From NCBI RefSeq assembly GCF_004664715.2, contig NC_051073.1, forward strand, positions 58,073,879 to 58,137,878: a DNA stretch of 64,000 nucleotides. The letters are read 5' to 3'. The notes under the pieces were generated by a model. The model saw nothing but the letters and a program-made list of their open reading frames with translations, did no database searches and was not told where the DNA came from. Positions 30,855-42,297 of the stretch are shown one piece after another; the stretch's first letter is position 1, and each line of letters starts with the position of its first letter. This DNA is from Peromyscus leucopus. Its lineage: Eukaryota > Chordata > Mammalia > Rodentia > Cricetidae. Both the position numbers and the translations under genes were made by a program.

Positions 30855-30995
30855 TTTTTTTTGGTCAGGGTCTCACTAAGTGTCCCTGGCTGGCCTGAAC
30901 TCACTGCGTACACCAGACTAGCCTCAAACTCACAGAGATTGGTCTGCGTCCCCAGAGTAAGGATTAAAAGCCTGTGCCACCATGCCTAGCCTCCA
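30855..30995 (-). mobile_element. B1 SINE (antisense), diverged
   Basis: T-run, 'tggtcagggtctcactaagt', 'actagcctcaaactcacaga' and 'aagcctgtgccaccatgcct'. Confidence 0.85.
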
Positions 30996-31504
30996 AGAAA
31001 AGTTTCGCTAATCCAGCATCTTGCTAGACCGACCTTTTCAAGTCCTTGCCATGCCTTCAGCCCAGGTCACACGGTCGGTCTGTCAGCATTTCCTAGCTAA
31101 GATGTCCACTTTTGCTTTTTCTCTCAAGGTCTTTCCAGTCACCCCCAGGGATCCATGGCAGATGCTGGCAGTGCCCATGGACAGCCTGATGTTCCAGCAG
31201 AGGTGGCAGCCATGGGAAGCCTAGTGCACACTAGGGCAGATGTGTCCAGTGTCATTCTGGAACCCTGCCATCCCATCATGGCAAGGGAGGAATTCCAACC
31301 AGGCTGAATGGAAATTTCTGTCGGAGACCTTCTCATGCCATTTCCTGTCCCCACTCAAAGAAATGTCCCCTATTCCAGAGCTTCTGGCTAATCCACATAC
31401 AGCCAGCCTTCTCTGTCTGTGGGTTCTGCCATCTGTGGACTCTATCAAGCACACACTGCAAATCCTGGGGTAAAGAAAATTGTGTCTGTGCACAGACATT
31501 CTCC
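30996..31504. other. Unassigned sequence
   Basis: Overlapping ORFs on opposite strands with no gene-like features. Confidence 0.4.
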
Positions 31505-31592
31505 CCCTCCCTCCCATGGAGCTGAGGACCGAATCCAGGGCCTTGCGTTTACTAGGCAAGCACTCTGTCACTGAGTTAAATCCCCAACCCCT
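31505..31592 (-). mobile_element. ID-like SINE (antisense)
   Basis: 'gaggaccgaatccagggcct' and 'ggcaagcactctgtcactga', then 'ccccaacccc'. Confidence 0.8.
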
Positions 31593-32016
31593 TGCATAGA
31601 TATTCTTTCTTGTCCTCATTCCCAAAACAATCAAATACAGAATTGTTTACACCACATTTGCATTGTAATAGTTATCATAAATAATCCAGATTGTATACAA
31701 GAGGATGTGTATAGGCTATATGCAAATACTATATAGTTTCATATAACTGATGTGAGCATCTGGAGATGTTGGTATCTGCAGGGGCTTCTGAACCAACCTA
31801 TCTCAGATACCAGAGGATGGCTGAGTGTCCAAAGATCCTAACTGATAGGAACCTGCAGCCTGAAGGGAAAATACATACGGAAGGTGGCTGGCAGCCTTGT
31901 CCAAGGGTCATCATGTATGTGACTTCCGTTCCACATTAATAACTGTCCCTACCATCCCAGTCTGGTGGGCTGGGGTGATGGTTCGGCAGCCCCATTGCTT
32001 AGCCTTTGGTTGCCTT
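31593..32016. other. Unassigned sequence
   Basis: No gene or confident repeat. Confidence 0.4.
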
Positions 32017-32355
32017 TGTCTTCGGACTTTATTGCTGTGAAGAGATGCCATGACTACGGCAACTCTCATAAAGGAAAGTGTTTAATTGGAGTTTGGTCCA
32101 TTGTCGTCATGGCGGGAAGCATGGCGGCACAGGCAGACATGGTACTGCAGACTGAGCCGAGAGTTCTATATCCAGATTGGCAGGCAGCAGGAAGAAAGAG
32201 ACACACTAGGCCTGGTTTGAGCATCTGAGATCTCAAAGCCCACCCCTAGTGACACACTTCCTCCAATAAGGTGGCACCTACTTCCACAAGGCGACATCTC
32301 CTCATAGTGCCATTCCCTATGAGCCCATGGGGCCATTTTCATTCAGATCACCACA
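32017..32355 (-). mobile_element. MT-type MaLR solo LTR (antisense)
   Basis: 'ttgctgtgaagagatgccat', 'gtttaattggagtttggtcc', 'ggcagcaggaagaaagagac', 'acacttcctccaataaggtg' and 'attcagatcaccaca'. This is the MT LTR in reverse. No target duplication is evident. Confidence 0.85.
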
Positions 32356-32796
32356 CTTACTAGCCCTCAGCTGAATTATGCTGGATGAAGGGGTGCTTAG
32401 ACTTCAGTTTCCCCCACTGAAGTAAAGGAGTTATGATACAGCAGAGAATCAGCATGCAGCCTCTACATCTTGTTTGACTTGGGGCACTTGAGTTTTGTTA
32501 GGAGCAGTAGGTGGGCACCAAGACCTACTCAGGTCATGTCTGGGAATATGTTAAGTCTGCCTAACCTCCTGTTGTTACCTCCTTTAGATTACATTGCACC
32601 AAGCCTCTCTCTAGACTGGACAGGACATGGTAGAATAGCTGGAAGTCCTTTTTATAACCATATCTCAAGATTTTGCCTATGCTGGACACACATCCTAAGA
32701 ATGGCTCAAAATCTGACCCAATCTCTGGCCAAAAGTTACATGGATACCCATGACAAACAGACTCAAGTCCCATCAATGCATTGGCCTTTAGCTATC
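32356..32796. other. Unassigned sequence
   Basis: No gene; the 147-codon ORF that starts at 32470 runs into the microsatellite and is not supported. Confidence 0.4.
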
Positions 32797-32801
32797 TGTC
32801 T

Positions 32802-32857
32802 CCATCATCTATCTATCTATCTCTATCTATCTCTATCTATCTATCTATCTATCATCC
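32802..32857. repeat. (TCTA)n microsatellite
   Basis: Short interrupted TCTA/TCTC run. Confidence 0.9.
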
Positions 32858-32861
32858 ATCT

Positions 32862-33000
32862 ATGTATCTCAGAGTCTCACTATGTAGTTTGGATGTCCTG
32901 GAACTCTATGTAGTCCAAGTTGGCCTTGAACTCATAAAGATCCTCCTGCCTCTGCTTCTTGAGTACTGAGGTGTAAGGTGTGTGCCACCTACCAGCTTTA
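32862..33000 (-). mobile_element. Old B1-like SINE (antisense)
   Basis: 'cagagtctcactatgtagtt', 'agttggccttgaactcataa' and 'aaggtgtgtgccacctacca'. Confidence 0.75.
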
Positions 33001-34099
33001 TCTGTTACCAAAGCCTGGCCACTCATCCCCTCACCCTCTTTGTACCTTCCTCAAACCATCCCGGCACTTTGGTCCTGATTATAATACCCAATCTTACTCT
33101 AGTTCAAATTATAAGTTTGCCTCTGGGAAACCCCTTCTACACTGTAGCTGCCAGCCAGAGAGGCATCGATCTTTCAGAATCCTACCCCAATGTCCTTTCT
33201 TCTTTTGACTTTTTTCTCTCATGGAAATCCTGCAGAGACTCCACCCCTGGCCATAGCCTATCATGGCAGGAAGTCTTAATTTCATTGTAGCACTGGGCAG
33301 AGTTAGCTTGGGTAGACTCTGTCCATGACAGAATCAGAGGAACTAAGCCTCCCATGTGAAATGTAAGCATCCTGCTTTGATGAATCCTTCTTCACCCCAG
33401 CATGTTCTCTTCACTGTTCCCTCTAGATCACATCTGTGAGTGTTCCTCGTTAACAAGCCCTTCTATCCTTACGCCATTTCAACAGCACATACTTGATGTC
33501 ATCACACTGGAAGCTAATCGTTTTCTGTGGGCTTCTTATCTCCATCCCCAGAAAGCAGGGTGCTCTAATACTGGCTTCAGGAACACAGCATCATCTGAGG
33601 CTGTATCGTCTGTCTGTATAGCTCATGAGTATGATGAACAGCTCAGAAAAAACGCCTTGAGAAATCTAGATGGAAACCAATGCCCCATGGAAACACATAA
33701 ATATTTTATCAGGTTCTGAACAAGACTCTTTCTCATGAATGTTTTAACACCTCAGTAGCATACTGTTCAGGACTGATTAGAGTCAACTTGTCCTGGGACT
33801 GGGAAGCTGAGAGGGGAGGAGGGGTATAGAACAGTGAGAATAGGAGGCACATCACACCGTTTCTTCTAAGGACCTAAAATACAATAAGGAATACCTGAGG
33901 GCTTTCCTGACTGCATGGGTGCTCATTTTCCAAGTGCTATCCTCCGGAATATGAGGTAGATCAGCTCCACAGCAGTAATGTCTACAGATGGGCTCCACAC
34001 TGCCTGTCATGAGCTCCTGTCGCTGTACCACACCTCTCTCCACATGGGGACACAGCATTTCCTATTTCAAGTGAAATACTTAGAACTAAAGTGAGGCAG
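33001..34099. other. Repeat-poor stretch, no exon found
   Basis: About 1.1 kb of moderate composition. ORFs of up to 105 codons occur without supporting context. No repeat family is recognised. Confidence 0.45.
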
Positions 34100-34440
34100 A
34101 ATCTATAAGCATCATCATAGCAGCTTTATTCAAAATAGCCCCAAACTGGAAACAACGTGAATGTCCATCAATAGGAGCATGAATACCCATAACAGTAATA
34201 TTCATACAACGGATACCACCTTAACATAAAAAGAAGTGGCCTATTGATACGCTCAACAACAATGAATCTCTCAGAGGCTGCTGCAAAAAGAAGCCAGACA
34301 AAGAGGATACGCCATGAAATGCGTTTACATGACCCGGACAAAGAGGATACACCATGCAAATGCATTTACGTGACATGCAGGAGCCATTAACATCCAAGTA
34401 GGAAGATCAATGGCTTCTAGAAGGTGGGGGTGACTAGAAA
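34100..34440 (+). mobile_element. Ancient L1 (L1M-type) 3' end
   Basis: 'agcagctttattcaaaatag', 'actggaaacaacgtgaatgt' and 'ccatcaataggagcatgaat', then 'gaagccagacaaagaggata' follow the 3' end of old mammalian L1s. Two adjacent copies of a 'gacaaagaggata...catttac' segment (34296-34334 and 34336-34372) show a small internal duplication. Confidence 0.75.
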
Positions 34441-35049
34441 GAGGCACGAGGGAATTTGTGTATTTTGCTGGGCTGTGTGGTCAAAACTGACCCGACTTTC
34501 AGCAGCCGAAGCTGGGAAATACCCTGAAGATAAAGGAGTTCACTGGTCTCCAGATCATTTGACTATAAAATATTGATTGCCTGACTTCTAGTATTTTACC
34601 AAGTTTTGTTTTGTTTTTAACTTGGTTTCCCAAGCCTGGTGGGAGAATGTGTGTCATTAATTATCTAATTAATTCAATAGCATACGTTAATTGCTTATCA
34701 TTTGCCAACTAGGACCATAACCATAAGTCAAACAACAACAAAATCTCTTGCCCTTACGGGGTCTCCAGTGGAGATCTGCCCAATTGACAGAGACAGCCAT
34801 ACAGCATCAGAAAGTGACAAATGCCAGGGACCTTCTCACTAAGGTCACAAAGATAAGAGAGAGGTGAGCGCAGACGGTGAAAACCACGGAGGATTGCAGG
34901 CAACAGATGTGACCAGGTGAGGCCAAGCATATCCCATCACACAGAGCTGTCTGTGATCACCTCTGACGATGACTGGATTTTATTTAAGTGCAAGTTGAAG
35001 CTATTGGAGGGTTTTACATGGGGGAGTGATAAATCCAAGTGGTGTCCTT
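34441..35049. other. Unassigned sequence
   Basis: AT-rich around 34580-34740. No gene found. Confidence 0.4.
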
Positions 35050-35066
35050 AAGAATAAGACATTTGT

Positions 35067-35237
35067 CGAGCTGTGGTGGCGCATGCCTTTAATCCCAGCA
35101 CTCGGGAGGCAGAGCCAGGAGGATCGCTGTGAGTTCGAGGCCAGCCTGAGCTACCAAGTGAGCTCTAGGAAAGGCACAAAGCTATGCAGAGAAACCTTGT
35201 CTCAAAAAACCAAAAAAAAAAAAAAAAAAAAAAAAAA
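35067..35237 (+). mobile_element. B1 SINE with 17-base target duplication
   Basis: Cricetid-type B1 with a long A-tail. The repeat aagaataagacatttgt at 35050-35066 recurs at 35238-35254 with one change (A to G). This is a recent insertion into an older B1-like element. Confidence 0.95.
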
Positions 35238-35254
35238 AAGAATAAGGCATTTGT

Positions 35255-35330
35255 AATCTCTGTATTGGGGGCTGAGGCAGGAGGACTGGGAATTAGAGAC
35301 CAGCTTGGACTACATAGTAAGACCCTGTTG
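35255..35330 (+). mobile_element. Old B1-like SINE fragment
   Basis: 'gggggctgaggcaggaggac' and 'agaccagcttggactacata', then 'gtaagaccctgttgcaatga'. Confidence 0.65.
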
Positions 35331-35378
35331 CAATGAATGAATGAATGAATGGATGAATGGATGAATAAATGAGTAAAA
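35331..35378. repeat. (GAAT)n microsatellite
   Basis: About ten AATG units with GGATG and TAAATG variants; likely the tail of the preceding SINE. Confidence 0.9.
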
Positions 35379-35614
35379 GAATAGTGTCAGTCTGCCTTTC
35401 TCCTCTTGTCTTTACCACGTGTGCTACTTTAAATTTGGGGGAAGAGAGAGGGGGGGCCTCCAAAATCAAGAGATCTGTTATGGAAGATTAAGAAAAACAA
35501 AATTCATATAATATAATTAATTTTTTTAATCAAAAAATCTTCCTAACATTTTTTTCTTAATCAGTTTCTGATTTAACCTTTGTCTAGGCCTGGATCACAT
35601 ACTGGGTCCTACGC

Positions 35615-35645
<31 letters not shown>
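35379..35645. other. AT-rich sequence with T-run
   Basis: A poly-T of about 24 bases ends at 35639. Nothing else is recognised. Confidence 0.4.
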
Positions 35646-35646
<1 letters not shown>

Positions 35647-35658
35647 AAGATAATTAAA

Positions 35659-35885
35659 AGGGCTGGAAAGATGGATCTCGGTTCAGAGAACTGGCTGCTC
35701 TTCCTAATTACCTGTGTCCATTTTCAGCACCCGCATGGTGGCCGACAACCACCTGTAACTCCAGTTCCAGGGGGATCTAATGCCCCCTTCTGTTCTCCAT
35801 GGGCATTGCAGGCATGTGGTGCACAGAATACATGCAGGCAAAATCACTTACGTGCATAAAATGAAAACAAATAAGCTTTTAAAAA
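35659..35885 (+). mobile_element. B2/B3-type SINE with 13-base target duplication
   Basis: 'gggctggaaagatggatctc', 'cagcacccgcatggtggccg' and 'atgcccccttctgttctcca'. The repeat taagataattaaa is at 35646-35658 and 35886-35898. Confidence 0.93.
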
Positions 35886-35898
35886 TAAGATAATTAAA

Positions 35899-36236
35899 GT
35901 TTATAAAAATAAAGGTAAATAACTTCTTGGCATATTTAAAATTTCTCGTAATAAAATGTTGATAGAAAAAAGTGAGGGATTTGCATTCATCATCAGCATC
36001 CTTTAGCAAATTCATTAGAAACTAAACACCAATAGTTCTCAGTCCTTTCTGTAAAATAAGGGCTCTGTCTGTTTTCCATTCAACTATCAAGTCCGGTTTC
36101 TCTGCTCAGGTCGGCCTGCACTTCTCCGCTTCTGTGGATTACAGGGCTCATGGCCATTCCTTCCTCTCGCCTCTGCCCCAAGCTATTCCCTGAAAACATT
36201 GAAGGTTTGAAACATGAAATAGGCATTCTGTGGGAA
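35899..36236. other. Unassigned sequence
   Basis: No gene or repeat recognised. Confidence 0.4.
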
Positions 36237-36592
36237 ATGTGCTTGCTGTGAAGGTGTTTGGATCCCCAGAACACCTAGATGTTGTGCATTCAGGTCTGTG
36301 GTTCCAGCCCTCTTACCAGGAGGTGAGAGGCAGAGACCGGAGAATCCTCGGATTCTGGCCAGCTAGCCTGGTGCACACAGCTAACACACAAATACAAAGA
36401 CCTGTCTCAAACAAGACGGAAACCAGAGCCCACACCCGAGGCATCCTCTGATTGCATGTGTCTGCACACACAGACACAGACACACACACACACTCACAGA
36501 CACAGACACACACACACTCACAGACACATACTCACAGACACACAAAGACGCACACTTGCGCACACATGCGCACAGACATACACAGATCATTT
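36237..36592 (+). mobile_element. B4/RSINE-type SINE ending in a CA-rich repeat
   Basis: 'tgtgcttgctgtgaaggtgt', 'ggttccagccctcttaccag', 'acacaaatacaaagacctgt', then 'gaggcatcctctgattgcat' and a CACAGA/CA-rich run at 36464-36585. Confidence 0.7.
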
Positions 36593-37975
36593 TTTTAAAA
36601 GTAAATCTGAGGAGAGGGGGTACTTCTCAGAAGTCTCATTTTCCTCCAATACAACTTTCAAATTGGGAGCAAGTAGAACATAGGAGCCCTCATCAAGGAA
36701 CAATGTGTCCAAGGCCTCTTCTTTGTAGGTGACTCTGTTCCTTTGATCATCGTTCCATTCTTTAGGCCGGAATCTGCTTCCTGCTATTTACCATCCTTGT
36801 CTCTGCTGGGGGACATTTCTGTTTTCCCTGGACCAGGACATCTCTGTCCCCAGGCTACCACCACTCTGCCTCCAGCCATCAGGGAAGAGAGAGAAACTAA
36901 AAGTTGGAGGTGAGAGACAGAGAAAGAAAGACAATATGCCAGATACAGTAGGTGGTCCTAAAGACAGACAAAATGGGGGCCAGGGAGCCCCTCCACTCTT
37001 TCTGAGAGAGCCCTAATCCAAGCTAAGCTTGCCAAAGCACTTTATGCCCCAGACTCCAAGTGTCTGAAGCCCCTAGACAAGTGAATCCCCTTCACTTATG
37101 TGTATACACCCCCTTGTTCCTTCAGCAGCAGTAAAATCCAAAACCATCTACAAACTGGGAAGCCTGGCTGGAATTCCAGCTGCTGGGAGAATCCAGCTAT
37201 TGGTGGAGAAAAGGTGTTTTTTTTCTTTACCGCCAGGCTGCCTAATTAACACACCAACAAGTGAAGGGGTTTTAAACTCCCACCAGAAAACCTTTTCTTT
37301 TCACCTAAGTACACACACACACTTAACGTCACCCTCTGAACCCTTGTTCAAAGAATACAGCGGAAAAGTCAATGTATTATAGGGTCAGGACACAATTTGC
37401 CTATTCCTTATGCGTGCACCCAGAAAAACCTGCCACTCCAGTCTCCCCACAGTTTTAATCCTGAAATGTTAACAGTTGACAGGAAAGATCAGAAAGCAGC
37501 ACGTGGTGCCTAGCTTTCTAAGTGCCGGCCAGATCCAAGGATGCTGGGGCGCCTGGGGCACTCCTCGGGTGCCCAGGAACAAAGCCATCCTACAGATCGT
37601 ACACAGTGTAGTAAAACTTTTCTTCTCCGACTTCAGAGCCGGGGTGGGGGAACATCGGCTCGCCACCCTGCCCTCGGGGTGAGCTTGCACCTGCAGGGTA
37701 GATTTGGGGTCACGCTTAGAAATCTCCAGACTGTGGGAAATAGTTCTGAGATCTCGTTTTTTCAGCAGTTTGCCGCTTATTCAACAAAACAGAGAAGTCA
37801 CACTCTGTTCACACCCCGTTACAGCACTCTCTTCTCTCTTTTCGTTTTCCTCCCAAACTGCCATCAGCATCCCTGATCCCTTTTTTTTTTTCTTAAACCA
37901 TTCCCGAACACCCTGCCCAGGTTTTAAAGAGAAGAGAGTGCCCCTGCCCTCTCCACTTGTTACTGTAGCATTCAG
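36593..37975. other. Repeat-poor sequence leading to the CpG island
   Basis: About 1.4 kb without clear repeats, immediately on the intron side of the CpG island if that is the Gpr156 promoter. Several overlapping ORFs near 37469-37960 have no consistent coding frame. Intron-1 enhancers are plausible but not shown. Confidence 0.4.
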
Positions 37976-38420
37976 GTGCCCGGTGTTTTGTGGACACACG
38001 GCGTCCACCGGGAGCTCCTACAAAATCTCGGGCGTGGGGTCCTCAGGGGCGCACTGCTCACCTCGCGGGGTCCCCGGCCGCTGAGAAGCGCCGAGCCCGC
38101 TGCTGTGGGTGGGACGCGCGTGGTCTCCAGGTCTCTGGTGGGTTCTCGGGGCTGGACGGCGGCGGGAGGGACGCGGACCGCGCCCATCGCCACGCAGACA
38201 GCAGAGCGGCGGCTGTGCGGTGTGCGCGGTGCCCTGCGGGTCGCCTCCTCCCCTGCCTGCCCGCCGTCCCTCCTCTGGCGCCACCCGGCGCCAGGACCCG
38301 ACTCTGCGCTCCGCTGCAGGCCGCTCCACTCCTGCGCCCCCTGTTCCCGCATCCTCCACTCCTTGGGACCTCCGTTCCCATCCGCGCGGTTCGAGAGTCA
38401 CCCCATCCCCCAGCAGCTCC
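37976..38420 (-). promoter_or_regulatory. Gpr156: CpG island, candidate Gpr156 promoter and exon 1
   Basis: This is the only strongly GC-rich, CpG-dense block in the window (for example 'gcgggacgc' and 'ggcggcgggagggacgcgga'-like runs). Its CpGs are retained while the rest of the window is CpG-poor. On the minus strand 'cccgcgag|gtgagcagtg' gives a strong donor with the last exon base at 38062. That would make a non-coding first exon ending at 38062, spliced to the acceptor at 15142. Position upstream of the start-codon exon and strand agree with Gpr156. The transcription start is not determinable from sequence, and another or bidirectional transcript cannot be excluded. Confidence 0.6.
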
Positions 38421-39057
38421 TCGCACTGTGCTCAGAGAGCACGGGGTGGGGTAGGGGGGGGGTAAGGGGTGGCTGGCCCGGGGAGCCCTGCAGGCGAAGG
38501 ATGCTCAGGCCTGGGGGGAGCAGGTCCTGCGCCTGGTTCTCAGACTCGGGTCCCAAACTGGCCACTTGCATCCCCCCCTTCCTTCCTCTCTCCTTTCCTT
38601 ACCCCTCTCTTTCTTACCCCCTCCTCTCTTCTTTCTTTTTCCTCATCCTTCTTTTTTTTTTTTTTTTTTTATCTCTGCACTCTTTGATTCTTTGCATTGA
38701 GTTTATGTTTACTTTAGAATCAGAAAGACAAGAATGTTGCGTATAATAGGAATGTACAGTGTGTAGGACTCGCTTAAGGAAAACCCGGCATGGGCCCAGG
38801 TGGGGAGAGAGCATGAGCTGGGCCCTGGGTATCTGCTTTGAACTTCATATCTTCATTTATTTTATTCTAAATCCGCAGACCTAAGTGTCCGTGTACAGGA
38901 TGAAGTGGATGAGAACTCACTCATCCAGGGAGACACATCTCAGGCCCCAAACGCCACATTTTTTTTTTACCACATACTTTAGGGACAGGAGATGAAAGGG
39001 AACCCAATAGGGCTGCAGGGTTCAGATCACATGATAGGGAAGGTTGGGTTTAATATT
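38421..39057. other. Upstream flank with polypyrimidine tract
   Basis: 38574-38670 is almost pure pyrimidine ending in about 20 T. The rest is unassigned. If the CpG island is the Gpr156 promoter this is its distal upstream flank. Confidence 0.5.
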
Positions 39058-39084
39058 TTCACACACACACACACACACACACAC
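39058..39084. repeat. (CA)n microsatellite
   Basis: Short perfect CA run. Confidence 0.95.
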
Positions 39085-39284
39085 CCGCTATGTCACCCAA
39101 AGCCTTCTTGTCACAGGAAAATATTTTATTAACGAGGAAAGAAATAAAGCAAACGTCTTATTTAAGAAAACGAGCAAAATGTGACTTTCTGTTCTGCACA
39201 GCTAGATGCTGTCATTGAGAGGCTACGGAGGTCCCTTTGATTCTCCACCTTTGGGGTTACCTAGTTTAAAAGGCTGTGGCGGGG

Positions 39285-39535
39285 TGTGGGGGTGTGGGGG
39301 AGCTGGAACAATGTCTCAGTTGGTAAAGCGTTTGCCCTGCAAACATGAGGACCTGAACCAGTTCCGACACCCACCCACATATAAAAATCCCCGAGACTGT
39401 AACCCCAAGGCTGGAGGCGGGGAGGGCAGGGCACAGAGACAGGCGGATCTCTGGGGTTTCCTGGACAGCCAATCTAAACTGGTTAAACTTCAGGATCACT
39501 GGGAGTGCCTGTCTCAAAACTAGGACAAAACTAGG
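39285..39535 (+). mobile_element. B4/RSINE-type SINE
   Basis: 'ggtaaagcgtttgccctgca', 'aacatgaggacctgaaccag', 'cacagagacaggcggatctc' and 'agtgcctgtctcaaaactag' show the tRNA-like head joined to a B1-like tail. Confidence 0.75.
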
Positions 39536-40535
39536 ACAGTTGAGGAAGACAGCTGCCATCAATTTCTGATCGCCACGTGTCTTCCTTCACGCATGCGTTT
39601 CCGGGACTGTCTTTCTCCGCCAATGCTCACTTCAGAATCCAAAGCTGGATCTTGAAATCTGTGGTTCCACATTAAGGATTTCCCCTCTGCTCTCCGTGGC
39701 CTTTACCTTACCCCGGAATCCCTCTAAAAGTAGCCGTGGACTCCTTCCAGCTTGGTCCCCTTTCCCATCCCTCTGTCCTTTTCCCATCAAGCTATGTCGC
39801 AGTTCCTCAGTTCCTGGCCACCGATTTTCATCTCCCACCTGGATCTACCGCATTTCCTTCAGAAGTGTTTCTGGCGATTCTCTTCTCCTCCGCATTCCCA
39901 CACTGCTGCCCTTGTTAAGTTTTAATTACCCTGGGCTGAATCATTTTAATAGTTTCCTAACAGGTCTCCTAACCTGCCTCTGGGTCTCCTCGCCATCAAC
40001 ACAGACTTAAGAAGTCACTTTCAAGACAAAACAAGCAAACCACCGCCTACCCATGCTGTAACTCTCCCCTGCGATTTTAACACCGTCAAACTGCCACAGT
40101 TGAAGAGCCGGTTGGCTTTCCAACCCTCTGTCCACTCCTATCAAGCGAAGTCAACTGCAGATCTCGGAATACACCCTGCCTGGGCTGTCAAAGCATCTTT
40201 CTTTTGCTCCCTCCCTTTCCTCATCCACATCTTTACCGGTTGAATTGCCCCGGACCCTTCAGTGTCTGAATCAAATGCCTTGTCCATCAACATCATTCTT
40301 CCAGATCTTATCATTCAGATCCGTGAGATGAGTTAACGGCTCCTTCTTAGCACTCTGCCTGTTACAGCCCTAAGTGGGGTGCCACAGCTGATTGTGTCTT
40401 CCTGTCACCCTGCCAGAGTGTACAAGGCAAAGTATGCTTCTGTCTCATCTTCTTCCCCCCAAGGCATTGGGCACATATGTTTTTATTTTATTTTATTTTA
40501 TTTTATATTATTTTATTTTATTTAAAAAGGTTTGC
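39536..40535. other. Repeat-poor sequence
   Basis: About 1 kb; ends in a (TTTTA)n run at 40482-40525. ORFs of 60-104 codons at 39696-40010 have no supporting context. Confidence 0.45.
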
Positions 40536-40539
40536 ATTT

Positions 40540-40680
40540 CAGCCTGGCGATGGTGGTGCACGCCTTTAATCCCAGAACTTGGGAGGCAGAAGCAGGCGAA
40601 TCTTTGAGTTTGTAGTCTGCCTGGTCTACAGAGTGAGTTCCAGGATGGAAACTCTGTCTCAAAAACCAAAAAGAAAAAGT
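40540..40680 (+). mobile_element. B1 SINE
   Basis: 'gcctggcgatggtggtgcac' to 'gtctcaaaaaccaaaaagaa'. Confidence 0.92.
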
Positions 40681-40860
<180 letters not shown>

Positions 40861-40970
40861 TTGTGTATAATTTCCTATAACAGTCTCATGTGGCACATAT
40901 CTCAGGCCAGCCTCAAACCTATGGCAATCCTCCTGCTTCAGCCTCCCAAACAAGTGATTACAATAATTTT
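40861..40970 (-). mobile_element. Old B1-like remnant (antisense)
   Basis: 'caggccagcctcaaacctat' and 'ggcaatcctcctgcttcagc', then 'ctcccaaacaagtgattaca' resemble the distal half of an antisense B1. Confidence 0.55.
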
Positions 40971-40974
40971 TTTT

Positions 40975-41180
40975 AAAAAGGATTTATTTTTATTTAATGT
41001 GTGCTTTCCTGCATGTATGCATGTATACCAGATGCATGCCTGGTGCCCACCAAGTTCAGAAGAGTAAATTGCATATCCTAGAACTGGAGTTACAGACAGT
41101 TGTGAGCCACCATGAGGGTGCCTGGGAGCTGAACCCACATTTCCTGCAAGCATTCTGTGGACCCATGTACTCAACCTAGA
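40975..41180 (-). mobile_element. B3-type SINE (antisense)
   Basis: 'aaaaggatttatttttattt', 'gaactggagttacagacagt' and 'tgtgagccaccatgagggtg', diverged at the 3' side. Confidence 0.8.
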
Positions 41181-41262
41181 GCCTGGCTTATTTTGCTAAG
41201 CAGGATGATCTCCAGCTCCACCCATGTTACTATACATGACATCATTTCATTATTCTTTTAAA

Positions 41263-41460
41263 AACGGATTCATCACTTTTATCCATGTGGATATGTGCAT
41301 GTGTACATGGGTGCCCATGGAGGTAGAGGCCAGAAGACAGCATGGATCCTCTGGAGCTGCAGTTACAGGTGGTTATGAGCTGCCCAGTGTGGTGTGGGAA
41401 CTGAACTCTGGGCCTTTGCAAGAGCAGAATGCTTGTAACCGTGGAGCCATCTCTCTGGCC
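41263..41460 (-). mobile_element. B3-type SINE (antisense) inside L1
   Basis: 'tccatgtggatatgtgcatg', 'ctggagctgcagttacaggt' and 'gtggagccatctctctggcc'. Confidence 0.88.
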
Positions 41461-41699
41461 CTTCATTATCCTTTATGACTGACAATTACTCTACCATACA
41501 TATACACTACATTTTCTTGATCCATTCATTCATTGGTGGGTACCCAGGCTAATACTACAATGCAGCTTTTATCAATAGTGCTGCAATTAACATGGGTGTA
41601 CAGTCACTGCTTCTGCATGCTGAGTTTGATTTCTTTGAATATCTGCAAAAATGGTACAGCTGGATCATAAGGCAGGTCTGTTTATCTCCATATCCTCAT

Positions 41700-41720
41700 C
41701 CAGCTACTTCCTCCCTCCCT

Positions 41721-41753
<33 letters not shown>

Positions 41754-41762
41754 CCCTCTCCC
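41700..41762. repeat. (CCCT)n(CT)n tract
   Basis: Polypyrimidine run adjoining the next antisense SINE. Confidence 0.9.
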
Positions 41763-41984
41763 TTGCCCACCTCTCTTACATGTGTTTGGCGTGTATCCAT
41801 GTTTAGATGCATACTCGCATGTATAGGAACACTTGTGTGAGCAAGTGCACATCCACATGGAGACCAGGGTTGACAAGGAGTGGCCTCCTCAATCTCTCAC
41901 CACCTCATTTATTCAGGCAGGGTCTCTCATTGAACCCATGTTTGCTGATTTCCTGTCTAACTAGTCAGCTTGCCTTGGGATGGG

Positions 41985-42021
<37 letters not shown>

Positions 42022-42090
42022 GCCCCCCCCAAACTCCAGTCCTCACATGCAAGCTGCAAGTGTCTTATCCACTGACCCATCCTGTGTGGT
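41763..42090 (-). mobile_element. B4/RSINE-type SINE (antisense) with (CA)n
   Basis: 'gtgagcaagtgcacatccac', 'caggcagggtctctcattga', 'tagtcagcttgccttgggat', a CA run at 41989-42019, then 'gcaagtgtcttatccactga'. Confidence 0.7.
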
Positions 42091-42169
42091 TTTTTGATGA
42101 CACCCATTCTGAACGGGGTGAGATGGAATCTCGGTGACATTTTTTAATTTTTCTGATGTTCCTGTTTGT

Positions 42170-42275
42170 GTCTCCTGGGTGCTAGGGTTACAGAAGTGTA
42201 TATGCGGTGCTCGGGATTGAAGCCAGGACCTCATGCATGCCAGGTGAGCACTATACTAATTGAGCTGTAGCCCCA
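42170..42275 (-). mobile_element. B4/ID-like SINE remnant (antisense)
   Basis: 'gggattgaagccaggacctc', 'caggtgagcactatactaat' and 'tgagctgtagcccca'. Confidence 0.75.
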
Positions 42276-42297
42276 GATTTCACTGTTGCTGTTTAAA

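Larger units (their letters stand above)
41183..42165 (-). mobile_element. Old L1 3' portion (antisense), broken by several SINEs
   Basis: Pieces at 41183-41262 ('gatctccagctccacccatg'), 41461-41690 ('ttttcttgatccattcattc', 'tagtgctgcaattaacatgg', 'tacagctggatcataaggca') and 42092-42165 ('gacacccattctgaacgggg' then 'tgagatggaatctcggtgac') are colinear with the reverse complement of an old L1 3' end. Confidence 0.75.

Noticed and set aside
37976..38746. 256-codon ORF and several overlapping ORFs on both strands in the GC-rich block
   Set aside because: CpG islands lack A/T-rich stop codons, so long frames open on all strands. There is no domain, and ORFs overlap in at least four frames.
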